Shown in pieces: positions 1 to 6,696 of a stretch of DNA of 22,656 nt. A model generated the notes under the pieces. The model made no database searches, had not been told where the DNA came from, and saw only the letters and a list, made by a program, of their open reading frames with translations. The stretch's first letter is position 1. Each line of letters opens with the position of its first letter. Source of the stretch: CAADGU01 sp964581605 (lineage in GTDB: Bacteria > Chloroflexota > Anaerolineae > Promineifilales > Promineifilaceae). Location of the stretch: assembly GCA_964581605.1 (NCBI GenBank), contig CAZOPF010000091.1:1-22656 (forward strand), read 5' to 3'. The translations under genes were made by a program, and so were the position numbers.

Positions 1-36
1 TTCGAATTGCTGTAGAGGCGTACCTTGTTTAGCCAT
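1..36 (-). CDS. Possible 5' end of a gene leaving the left edge
   Basis: A minus-strand ATG at 36 opens a frame with no stop before the window edge, giving 12 codons (MAKQGTPLQQFE). It diverges from the methyltransferase-like gene, whose ATG is 28 bases away. The fragment is too short to assign. The TPLQQ stretch is loosely reminiscent of MutS N-termini, but that is not evidence. No clear Shine-Dalgarno sequence precedes it. It could equally be a chance open frame. Confidence 0.25.
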   Translation of the reverse strand, partial: MAKQGTPLQQFE

Positions 37-64
37 CTCTGCTCGATAGAGGGATAATCAGGGG

Positions 65-703
65 ATGGCAAAACACAAAGACGTGGAATTGGGGCGGGAG
101 TTGTTTGTGAAGTTGGAACGGTTGACGGGTGCGGCTGGCGCGGCCGGAGGGGAGGCTTTAGCCGCCGCGCCTGAGCTGCGCAAAATGAAGAAGTTCCGCT
201 TTCAATTGCTGCATCGCTGGCTGGTGGCGCAGTTTGCTCCCTGTCGTGTGGCGGATATTGCCGGGGGCAAGGGACTGCTGGCCTACCTGCTGCAAGAAAG
301 TGGCTGGCAGGCCACCGTGATTGATCCCCATTACCAGCCGTTAACTGACAAGTACAAGGACATCAGCACCGGGCAGCGCGTGAAGCTGGATGCGACGACC
401 AGCGTACCGCACATTGACCAGCCGTTTACCAGAGAGATGGCGGCCGATTTTGATCTGCTGGTGGGGATGCACGCGCATGGCTGCAATGTGGAGATTATTG
501 AGGCGGCGGCCCAATTCGGCTGTGGCTTTGTCTTGTTTCCGTGCTGTGTGATTGGTGAGCCGTTTGTGCCGCCGCCGGGTGAACATTGGCTGGAAAGTCT
601 GGCGGTGTATGCCCGGCGGCGGGGACACACCATTGTCCCGTTCCGGCTGAACTTTAAGGGGCAGAATATCGGTTTGTATGGGAAGCCGGTGGGAAAAGGG
701 TAA
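65..703 (+). CDS. SAM-dependent methyltransferase-like protein
   Basis: This 212-residue protein shows the layout of a class I Rossmann methyltransferase. A glycine-rich SAM loop, DIAGGKG, lies at residues 64-70, with a likely acidic ribose-binding position at VIDPHY (85-90). FDLLVGMHAHGCN (129-141) and FPCCV (158-162) resemble the D-x-HACG and PCC motifs of the Methyltransf_32-like group, some members of which act on RNA. The N-terminus (about 1-45) is Ala/Gly-rich and probably helical. There is no signal peptide or membrane span, so it should be cytoplasmic. The substrate cannot be read from the sequence. A GAGGG stretch at 48-52 is rather far from the ATG, so initiation is not strongly marked. 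The next gene is about 130 bases downstream on the same strand. Confidence 0.6.
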   Translation: MAKHKDVELGRELFVKLERLTGAAGAAGGEALAAAPELRKMKKFRFQLLHRWLVAQFAPCRVADIAGGKGLLAYLLQESGWQATVIDPHYQPLTDKYKDISTGQRVKLDATTSVPHIDQPFTREMAADFDLLVGMHAHGCNVEIIEAAAQFGCGFVLFPCCVIGEPFVPPPGEHWLESLAVYARRRGHTIVPFRLNFKGQNIGLYGKPVGKG

Positions 704-830
704 CGGCCGTTGTCCAATCGCCGCTTCTGACTGAAAATATCACAAAGTGATGGGATGCGGACAAACACGGATAACGCGGATTTTATCTGTATCATCGGTG
801 CAATCTGTGGGTTCCTTTGAGGAGAGGATG
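704..830 (+). repeat. Intergenic stretch with ACGGCCGT and ACGGAT-type words
   Basis: This stretch between the methyltransferase and DUF971 genes holds one ACGGCCGT palindrome immediately after the upstream stop. It continues with a degenerate run of short words (CACGGATAACGCGGATTTT, then ATCTGTATCATCGGTG) that resembles a decayed array of CACGGATT units and their complements. The same kind of words recurs at 1152-1217. A good ribosome binding site, GAGGAG at 819-824, closes the region. No gene is seen in it. Confidence 0.5.
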
Positions 831-1151
831 ATGGCAGGAACAAAACCAACGGCCGTGACCGCCGACAAAACCCAACGCTTACTCATCATTCAGTGGGAAG
901 ATGGGCATACCAGCCGTCTGCCCTATGCCGGGCTGCGTGCCAACTGTCCCTGTGTGGAATGTAAAGGGGGGCATCTCTACATGGGCACGCCGCCCGATTT
1001 AGACCTGATGCGGGGAGCGCCAGATGAAGGGGTGACGATAGAACAAATTCAGGCGGTGGGGGTATACGCGCTGCAATTCCAATGGAGCGATGGACATTAC
1101 ACCGGCATTTATACCTGGGAATACCTGCGCCAGTCTGACCCGGATCAATGA
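831..1151 (+). CDS. DUF971 domain protein
   Basis: This 106-residue protein matches the DUF971 (gamma-butyrobetaine hydroxylase-like N-terminal) family over nearly its full length. Visible landmarks are the IQWEDGHTSRLPY start of the fold, a Cys cluster CPCVEC (C39, C41, C44) followed by H48 that could bind a metal, and the C-terminal FQWSDGHYTGIYTWEYLR block typical of the family. DUF971 occurs alone or fused to MRP/ApbC-type iron-sulfur carriers or to Fe(II)/2-oxoglutarate hydroxylases; the stand-alone function is not settled. Two adjacent ATGs exist (828 and 831). GAGGAG at 819-824 is 6 bases from the second and only 3 from the first, so 831 is chosen. It may be cotranscribed with the upstream gene. 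Confidence 0.8.
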   Translation: MAGTKPTAVTADKTQRLLIIQWEDGHTSRLPYAGLRANCPCVECKGGHLYMGTPPDLDLMRGAPDEGVTIEQIQAVGVYALQFQWSDGHYTGIYTWEYLRQSDPDQ

Positions 1152-1231
1152 ACCACGGAGAACCACGGATGATACGGATTAGACGGATGGGCACGGATTT
1201 TGATCGGCGTAAATCCGCTGAAGCTGTTGTA
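1152..1231. repeat. ACGGAT-word repeat with a small hairpin between convergent genes
   Basis: The gap between the convergent DUF971 and SGNH genes is filled by degenerate copies of the word (C)ACGGAT: CCACGGAG, CCACGGATG, TACGGATT, GACGGATG and CACGGATTTT. The last copy pairs with AAATCCG, giving 7-bp arms at 1194-1200 and 1211-1217 with a 10-base loop. There is no T-tract, so a terminator role is weak. The same word family is at 758-815 and 21784-21817. Confidence 0.5.
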
Positions 1232-1984
1232 TTAGTGGTGAATTTGATTTGATAGGAGGCGGGTGAGTTCCTGGTTTAGCCGTTCGTACCCGGCCAGATT
1301 TAGGTGCAGTTCGTCGGTGGCAAACTGCGGTTGCAGGCGGCCTGATTCATCGGCAAGTAAGGCGTATGCATCCAGGATGAGAACGTTTTCGGCGGCGAGG
1401 GAACGAATGGTGGTATTGACGGTGGCTACCGCCGTGTCAATATCCGGCGACCAATAGAGGCGACGCTGCCAGGGAAATTCACCGACCGGGAATACAGTGG
1501 TTAAAATGACGGTTGTGCCCATGGCGGTGGCTTGCTGCACAACTTGGTTGATGTTGTTCTGGCAGTTGGCAATGATTTGCTCCTGTTGGGCGGGGAAAAA
1601 GGCGACTGTTTTCAGATCGTTAATGCACATTTGCACGATGAGGATGTCGGGATGTAACGGCCGTACATGCGCATCAAACCGGCCGACAATCTGAGCCGAT
1701 GTTTGTGCGCCAATGCCACGATTAACAAATTGTATATCGTTTAGATCCGTTGGTGCGGGCCATTGGGCGGCGCGAGAATCACCAAAGAAGACGGCCGTAA
1801 TCCCGGCCATATTTTCTGTGGGCGCATGCGGAAAATAGCTCAAATTGAGCGGATCAAGCCGGGCCGCATTGGCACCCAAATAGTTCTGCATGGCATAGAG
1901 CAGCAACAGCCCATTGGCGATCAGGGAAGCGATTAGCAGGCATAAACAGGCCACCAAAAGAATCCAGGGCAAACGACGACGCAT
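1232..1984 (-). CDS. Membrane-anchored SGNH/GDSL-family hydrolase
   Basis: This 250-residue protein has an N-terminal hydrophobic helix (about residues 7-31, after MRRR) that should act as a signal anchor and place the catalytic domain outside the membrane. The SGNH blocks are visible in order: block I FFGDSRAAQW with Ser70, block II NRGIGAQTSAQ with Gly90, block III CINDLK with Asn122, and block V DELHLNLAGY with Asp224 and His227. The catalytic set is therefore complete. SGNH enzymes are esterases or lipases; extracytoplasmic ones often deacetylate polysaccharide or peptidoglycan, but the substrate is not determinable here. A clear GGAGG lies 6 bases before the ATG (1991-1995 on the plus strand). 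It lies 72 bases downstream of lysA on the same strand and may be cotranscribed with it. Confidence 0.82.
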   Translation of the reverse strand: MRRRLPWILLVACLCLLIASLIANGLLLLYAMQNYLGANAARLDPLNLSYFPHAPTENMAGITAVFFGDSRAAQWPAPTDLNDIQFVNRGIGAQTSAQIVGRFDAHVRPLHPDILIVQMCINDLKTVAFFPAQQEQIIANCQNNINQVVQQATAMGTTVILTTVFPVGEFPWQRRLYWSPDIDTAVATVNTTIRSLAAENVLILDAYALLADESGRLQPQFATDELHLNLAGYERLNQELTRLLSNQIHH

Positions 1985-2056
1985 AAAATCCCTCCGAATA
2001 ACAGTATGATAACGGGATTATGCCACAGAGGGAACAGTCTGGGTGATGGTTGTGAG

Positions 2057-3349
2057 TTACTCAGGTGCCTGGCAGCCATCCAGCAGGTGGGTGTAGTCCT
2101 GCCGTTTGCGGATGAGGGAATAATGATCGCCGTTGACCAGAATTTCGGCGGGTTTGAGACGGCCGTTGTAATTCAACGCCATCGCATAACCATAAGCGCC
2201 GGCCTGCATGATCGCCAGCAAATCACCAGGCTTTGGCGCGGGTAAGGTGCGTTCCCTGGCCAGCCAATCCCCCGTTTCGCAAATGGGCCCCACAATATCC
2301 ACTGTCCACTGTTCACTGTTCACTGTGAACCGGGCAGGTAAAACAGGATGGTAGGCATCATAAAGGGTGGGGCGGATCAGGTCACTCATGCCGGCGTCTA
2401 CAATGACAAATTGGGTCCCGCCCTGGCTTTTGGTGTAGGTGACGCGGGTGAGCAGGCAGCCCGCTGGCCCGACAATAGAACGGCCCGGTTCCATGACCAC
2501 GCCATAACCGGCGGCAAGGATAGGCCCGGCGACGGCCGTGACCCATTCAAAAATTGCAGGCGATGGGAAACTGGAGATAGGAGTTTGTTTGTGAAAATCT
2601 TCGCCCTCAAATCTCCAATCACTATAATCAATTCCCAATCCTCCGCCCACATCCACATATTCCAACCGGATGCCACTGCTGGCTAACTCATCGGCCATGT
2701 GTACCAGGAAGTGGGCGGATTGCACGAAGGGGGGCACGGCCGTAATCTGCGAACCGATGTGCGCAGCCAGACCAACCGGGTGCAGATAGGGGTGTTCGCG
2801 GGCAAAATGGAGAAGGGTAACGGCCGTTTCCGGGGCTACGCCAAATTTGTGCCATTTTTCGCCGGTGGTCATGTAAGGGTGCGTTTCGGCATGAATGTCC
2901 GGGTTGACCCGCACGCCGATGTTCGCCACCGTATGCCGCTCGCTGGCAATAGCGGCAATCGCTTCTAGCTCCATGGCTGATTCCACATGCAGAGCGCGGA
3001 TGCCATTCTCCAATGCCATTTCGATTTCGTCATGCCGTTTGCCCACCCCGGAAAAGATGATTTTATCTGGCGAGATGCCCGCGTGCAGTGCCAGGAACAG
3101 TTCGCCGCCGCTGGTTACATCGGCACCCAGCCCGGCGCTGGCTAACAGCCGCAAAATGGCGGGGTTATTGTTCGCTTTCACGGCGTAACAGGGGAGAGAG
3201 CCAGGCGCGGAGGCGACAAATTCTGCCGCCCGTGCCTGCAATTCTGCCTGGCTATAGATATAAACGGGTGTGCCGACGGCCGTTGCCACTGCGGCCACCG
3301 CCACATTCTCGCACCAAAGTTGACCGTCTTGATAATGAAAAGCTGCCAT
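2057..3349 (-). CDS. lysA: Diaminopimelate decarboxylase
   Basis: The product (430 residues from the chosen start) is a fold-type III PLP enzyme converting meso-diaminopimelate to L-lysine plus CO2. Landmarks are the PLP lysine K58 in YAVKANNNP, AAHIGSQI, the phosphate-binding VDVGGGLG, MEPGRSIVG, the catalytic cysteine region GPICETGDWLA and the C-terminal MQAGAYGYAMALNYNGR. The frame is open further upstream, but MAAFHYQDGQLW at 3349 fits the family N-terminus and the upstream codons fall in a repeat. No good Shine-Dalgarno sequence is visible. At about residues 340-351 the protein reads FTVNSEQWTVD, encoded by a copy of the AACAGTG word repeat found elsewhere here; this looks like an in-frame insertion in a tolerant loop. 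It lies downstream of the kinase-caspase gene with a 79-base gap. Confidence 0.93.
   Translation of the reverse strand: MAAFHYQDGQLWCENVAVAAVATAVGTPVYIYSQAELQARAAEFVASAPGSLPCYAVKANNNPAILRLLASAGLGADVTSGGELFLALHAGISPDKIIFSGVGKRHDEIEMALENGIRALHVESAMELEAIAAIASERHTVANIGVRVNPDIHAETHPYMTTGEKWHKFGVAPETAVTLLHFAREHPYLHPVGLAAHIGSQITAVPPFVQSAHFLVHMADELASSGIRLEYVDVGGGLGIDYSDWRFEGEDFHKQTPISSFPSPAIFEWVTAVAGPILAAGYGVVMEPGRSIVGPAGCLLTRVTYTKSQGGTQFVIVDAGMSDLIRPTLYDAYHPVLPARFTVNSEQWTVDIVGPICETGDWLARERTLPAPKPGDLLAIMQAGAYGYAMALNYNGRLKPAEILVNGDHYSLIRKRQDYTHLLDGCQAPE
2299..2332 (-). repeat. AACAGTG word repeat inside lysA
   Basis: On the minus strand this reads as overlapping copies of AACAGTG/GACAGTG. The plus strand reads CACTGTCCACTGTTCACTG and continues in the same pattern. 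It encodes FTVNSEQWTVD. The same word makes up the 21-bp direct repeats at 13419-13460, where it again encodes NSEQ. It is therefore a dispersed repeat accommodated in frame. Confidence 0.65.
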
Positions 3350-3428
3350 AGTCTGAAGTCCGAAGCCGGATATCCGAAGTTCGATGTCTGACTTCGGATT
3401 ACCCATTACTGATAACCGATTACGGATT
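3350..3428. repeat. Intergenic word repeats (CCGAAGT and CCGATTAC) with hairpin
   Basis: The gap between the kinase-caspase gene and lysA consists almost wholly of short repeated words: CCGAAG/CTTCGG copies and TTACCCATTACTGATAACCG. A perfect 9-bp hairpin, ATCCGAAGT (3372-3380) with ACTTCGGAT (3391-3399), has a 10-base loop and no T-tract. The CCGATTAC/TTACCCATTAC words recur inside the second glycosyltransferase gene at about 13836-13880 and 14448-14485. Confidence 0.6.
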
Positions 3429-5960
3429 TTACTGGCAGCCGAAGTCTGACACAAAAAGCTCTTTTTCTACGGTTTGACCGTCTCCAGAGATGATTTTGCC
3501 AACACCGATGACGGCCGATCGGTCCGGGCTGCTGACTTCAAAGCCAAGTCCTTCGTTCAACAATGGCCCGCCTATTTTTTGCTCATTCCAGTAATAGGTG
3601 TAACGGCCGTCGCCACCGTGCCCCATCATGTAAACAGTCCGGTAGTAGATGCTGTTTTCACAGCGGGAACCGATAAGGGGGTAAATGTCGAGTGATAGGG
3701 ATGGGCAACCAGTGCCCTGGCACTCTGTTGCGGCTGGTGAGGGAGTTGGCAGGGGCATGTTAACGGCCGTGTCTATGATGGGCAGTGTTGCCACATCTGC
3801 TCCCCACTCCAAACGAGGTGCATGGACATATCCCTGCATCCCTTCACCGTTTTCCACAAAAAACCATTCACTATTGGCGGAACGACCCAGCACGGTTACT
3901 GCTTCGCCAATGCCAATAAAGGTTATTTCTGGGGCGGCCGTGTCCGGTGCAGTGAATAGAGTAGATGCCACAACGGCGATGGCCAGTTTGGAGGTGACGG
4001 TCAGGGTGGCTATGGAGGTTGGGGATGGTGTAATCGTATGAGTGGGGGCAGGTGTATGGGTTGGCAAGGGTGTTGCCGTATGAGTTGGTTTTTTGGTAGC
4101 AGTCGGAGGCGGTGTGGCACTGTTGGTTGGCGTTTGAGATGGCGCAACCAAAATGGCGGCGCTGGCCGTGGGGGGGGAGGATTGTTGTTGCTGCACCCAG
4201 CCACCAATGAAGAGCAGAATGGTAAAAAGTAATGCCAGCAATAAAAGTACAGGTTTTTTATATCGGCGTGATTGTTGGCGTGAAAAAGAAGCCTGGGGCA
4301 TCAATGGCAGGATGGGAGTGGGCGGCGGTGTCTGGGGATTATGTGCCAGTACAATGCGGCTGGAGTTTTGATAGGCAAAGGAGGCCCATTTGTACGGCCG
4401 TATCCCATTTTGTGACGTTTTCCGCTGCATCTGTTCATACACATAAGCAAAAATCTCATCAATAGTCACACGGCCGTTACGATCCTGATCGGCCGCGCCC
4501 ATCTTTAACCCCTCAATGAAAAAATGGGTAAAAAGAGAAGGCATGGCCGAGCCGGTAACGGCATCCTCATGCCATTCATAATGTACCCGATCCGCGGACG
4601 ACAGGATCACTCGTTCATGTCCATTGCGGTTAAAGGCGTCATCCGTTGTCGCCACCCGGCCGACCAAATCCTGGCTATTACGACTGCTGGCATTGCTAAA
4701 AGTGCAGTCAAACACAACAACTTGTTGCCACGACTGGCTGTCATCCATCACTTCTGCCAGATAAGAGGCAGGAATGGCCGTGGCCCGTAACAGCTTGTGT
4801 TCTGTGTCCTGGGCTGCCAGATATAGCTTTTCCTCTGTGCCAATAGCCGCATGACCCATGAAGTAAAGCAGTAACAAGTCCTCTTTAGCGCTGTCCGCGA
4901 AAAAGTGTGCCACCGCCCGCCGAATGACATCAGCTGGCTCATCTACCAGAGTGGCTACCTGATCAAACTGGCCCACATGCGGATCGCGTAATACATCTAC
5001 CAGCCGATGGACGTTAGCGGTTGGCCGGGTCAGGTGTGCCAGAGCAGGATCCTGATATTCACTGTTGCTGATGATAAGTGCCCGCCGCCGCCCTTCGTGG
5101 CGGGGGGGTGTTTCCATGGCCACAGCCTTAACTGGCATTTCCACATGGGGGACCAGGGCGCAAATGGCCTGGGCAAAGGAGACGGCCGTTTCATACCTGT
5201 CGGCCGGCTGTTTAGCCATCGCTTTGTTGATGATGAATTGTGTTTCTGGGGGTAGGTCTGGCCGGGTATCTAATATACGGGGGGTTGGCTCAAACATATG
5301 CTTGACGGCCACTGCAATAGGTGTATTGGATTGATAAGGATGTTTACCGGAGAGCATTTCATAGAGGATAATGCCCAGAGTATAAATATCGGAACGGCCG
5401 TCTAACTCAGTTTCCCCTTGAATCTGCTCCGGACTCATGTAGGCCGGTGTGCCAACTGCGCCACCTGTATCAGTCAATTGGGTGGTTGCCTTTGTCACCT
5501 TCACCGTGCCAAAATCTGAAATATACGGCTCACCCCGCTGGTCGAACAAGATATTACTGGGCTTTAGATCACGATGAACAACCTTATGGGCATGGACTTC
5601 ATCCAGCGCAGGCGCCAATCGCCCCATGATAAAAGCGGCATCTGCCAGGCTTAACGGCCCCTGGTGCAGCCGTTCAGCCAAAGACCCCCCGGTCATAAAC
5701 CGCATTACCAGGTAAGGCTGCCCCATTTCTTCGCCAAAATCATAGACAGGGACAATGGCAGGGTCGGCGAGTGCGGCGACAACTTTGGCTTCTCGTTCAA
5801 ATCGCCGCCGAAAGGTAGGGTGGTGAGACAGCTCCACCGGCAGCAACTTAATAGCCACCTCCCGCTCAAAATGAGGATCATGAGCGAGATAAACCGTTGA
5901 CATACCGCCACGACCGAGTTCTGCTTGAATTCGATAACGGCCGATCGTTTCAGGTACCAT
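3429..5960 (-). CDS. Ser/Thr protein kinase fused to caspase-like peptidase, EF-hand loop, TM segment and SH3-like domain
   Basis: This 843-residue protein has several domains. Residues 7-270 are a Hanks-type Ser/Thr kinase: P-loop GRGGMSTVY, Lys38 in VAIK, HRDLKPSN with Asp131, DFG at 149-151 and GTPAYMSPEQ. Residues about 291-540 resemble peptidase C14 (caspase/metacaspase), with candidate catalytic His370 in YFMGHA and Cys419 in VVVFDCTFS. A canonical 12-residue EF-hand loop, DQDRNGRVTIDE, starts near residue 491. A membrane helix (about 568-588), a Thr/Pro-rich linker and an SH3-like domain (about 657-719) follow, then a C-terminal beta-rich region with several cysteines. Kinase and protease should be cytoplasmic and SH3 outside. 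The frame extends to 6083, but MVPETIGRYRI at 5960 is the normal kinase start and sits just after a -10-like box. Dual activity is inferred, not shown. Confidence 0.88.
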   Translation of the reverse strand: MVPETIGRYRIQAELGRGGMSTVYLAHDPHFEREVAIKLLPVELSHHPTFRRRFEREAKVVAALADPAIVPVYDFGEEMGQPYLVMRFMTGGSLAERLHQGPLSLADAAFIMGRLAPALDEVHAHKVVHRDLKPSNILFDQRGEPYISDFGTVKVTKATTQLTDTGGAVGTPAYMSPEQIQGETELDGRSDIYTLGIILYEMLSGKHPYQSNTPIAVAVKHMFEPTPRILDTRPDLPPETQFIINKAMAKQPADRYETAVSFAQAICALVPHVEMPVKAVAMETPPRHEGRRRALIISNSEYQDPALAHLTRPTANVHRLVDVLRDPHVGQFDQVATLVDEPADVIRRAVAHFFADSAKEDLLLLYFMGHAAIGTEEKLYLAAQDTEHKLLRATAIPASYLAEVMDDSQSWQQVVVFDCTFSNASSRNSQDLVGRVATTDDAFNRNGHERVILSSADRVHYEWHEDAVTGSAMPSLFTHFFIEGLKMGAADQDRNGRVTIDEIFAYVYEQMQRKTSQNGIRPYKWASFAYQNSSRIVLAHNPQTPPPTPILPLMPQASFSRQQSRRYKKPVLLLLALLFTILLFIGGWVQQQQSSPPTASAAILVAPSQTPTNSATPPPTATKKPTHTATPLPTHTPAPTHTITPSPTSIATLTVTSKLAIAVVASTLFTAPDTAAPEITFIGIGEAVTVLGRSANSEWFFVENGEGMQGYVHAPRLEWGADVATLPIIDTAVNMPLPTPSPAATECQGTGCPSLSLDIYPLIGSRCENSIYYRTVYMMGHGGDGRYTYYWNEQKIGGPLLNEGLGFEVSSPDRSAVIGVGKIISGDGQTVEKELFVSDFGCQ

Positions 5961-5969
5961 CACGTGCAA

Positions 5970-5997
5970 AGTATAAAAAGGGGATTGAAGGGAACAA
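5970..5997 (-). promoter_or_regulatory. Candidate promoter of the kinase-caspase gene
   Basis: On the minus strand TTGTTC (5992-5997) and TATACT (5970-5975) are 16 bases apart. The -10 box ends only 9 bases before the ATG at 5960, so a transcript from it would have almost no leader. This fits the lack of a Shine-Dalgarno sequence. The -35 box is weak. Confidence 0.4.
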
Positions 5998-6130
5998 TGG
6001 AGTTTTTGCGGCTTTTTCACGTAGGAAAAGGCAATCAGTACAGAAGTAATGGGTAACGGCCGTTTTGGTGTATGGGGTAACAATCAATACGTAACAGGAT
6101 TTTATATGACCGAAAGCCCATTTGCCGTGC

Positions 6131-6159
6131 TTCAAAAAACCATCATGCTCTGATATAAT
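6131..6159 (+). promoter_or_regulatory. Promoter of the LysM lipoprotein gene
   Basis: TTCAAA (6131-6136) is followed after exactly 17 bases by a perfect TATAAT (6154-6159), preceded by TGA, which makes an extended -10. Transcription would begin near 6166, leaving a leader of about 55 bases that carries GAGGAGG. The remainder of the 261-base divergent region (5961-6221) holds one ACGGCCGT (about 6057) and no other gene. Confidence 0.6.
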
Positions 6160-6221
6160 AGTTTTATTATTTATGTTGAATTGCAGAGATTGGGGTGTGA
6201 AGAACAATTTGAGGAGGTAAG

Positions 6222-6596
6222 ATGCGAAAACCTGCAATAGTGATAATAACTCTCTTATTGATGGCATTGTTAATGGTGGGATGTGGGCTGATTGGTGGTG
6301 GTAACGAAACAGAAGGCCCAGAAACGGCCGAAGTTATTCCCCCCACGCCTACCAATACAGCCACACCAACACCCACCTTGCCCGCCACGTTTACACCGCT
6401 GGCGATGAGTCACGGTGGTAGTCTGTATGTGGTGGGCGGCACCCGTTCTGTCCATATTGTTCAGGCTGGCGAGACATTGGGAGTTCTGGCTAAACAATAT
6501 GGTGTTACCGTAGATGCCATTGCCGATGCTAATCGTATTTCTAACACTAATCTCATTGAAGTGGGGCAGGTATTGTATATTCCACCCTGTGAATAA
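6222..6596 (+). CDS. LysM-domain lipoprotein
   Basis: This 124-residue exported lipoprotein has a positively charged N-terminus (MRKP), a hydrophobic core at 5-19 and a lipobox LMVGC with the lipidated Cys21. Residues 36-60 are a Thr/Pro-rich spacer. Residues about 77-121 form one LysM domain, beginning VHIVQAGETLGVLA and ending LIEVGQVLYIP. LysM binds N-acetylglucosamine-containing glycans such as peptidoglycan, so the protein probably tethers to, or senses, the cell wall from the membrane surface. A strong GAGGAGG at 6211-6217 lies 4 bases from the ATG. It diverges from the kinase-caspase gene, whose SH3-like domain would sit in the same compartment, and it ends in a bidirectional terminator. 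The lack of a catalytic domain suggests a binding or adaptor role. Confidence 0.88.
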   Translation: MRKPAIVIITLLLMALLMVGCGLIGGGNETEGPETAEVIPPTPTNTATPTPTLPATFTPLAMSHGGSLYVVGGTRSVHIVQAGETLGVLAKQYGVTVDAIADANRISNTNLIEVGQVLYIPPCE

Positions 6597-6616
6597 CGAG
6601 CCTTGTTATAGCGATC

Positions 6617-6648
6617 AAAAAAGCCCACAAATTGCTGTGGGCTTTTTG
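6617..6648. terminator. Bidirectional intrinsic terminator
   Basis: AAGCCCACA (6621-6629) and TGTGGGCTT (6636-6644) form a perfect 9-bp stem with a 6-base loop. The stem is flanked by an A-tract on the left (6617-6622) and a T-tract on the right (6643-6647). It lies between the convergent LysM lipoprotein gene and clpC and would work on both strands. Confidence 0.88.
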
Positions 6649-6696
6649 TTTAGATACTGGGTGGCTATTACTTTACCGTGTGGTAAGTCATGCCAG

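Noticed and set aside
747..830. An earlier start for the DUF971 protein
   Set aside because: The upstream codons are repeat words and the good ribosome binding site points to 831.
331..849. Minus-strand open frame of 172 codons opposite the methyltransferase-like gene
   Set aside because: It has no domain and is fully explained as the antisense of a coding gene with clear motifs.
3350..3454. A 35-residue N-terminal extension of LysA
   Set aside because: The codons lie in a repeat-filled spacer and overlap the end of the kinase-caspase gene; the family N-terminus starts at 3349.
6006..6030. Possible terminator-like T-rich stretch in the divergent kinase/LysM region
   Set aside because: No stable GC-rich stem precedes it and it sits between divergent genes where no terminator is needed.
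5961..6083. A 41-residue N-terminal extension of the kinase-caspase protein
   Set aside because: The extension has no kinase similarity, and the kinase fold begins normally at MVPETIGRYRI.
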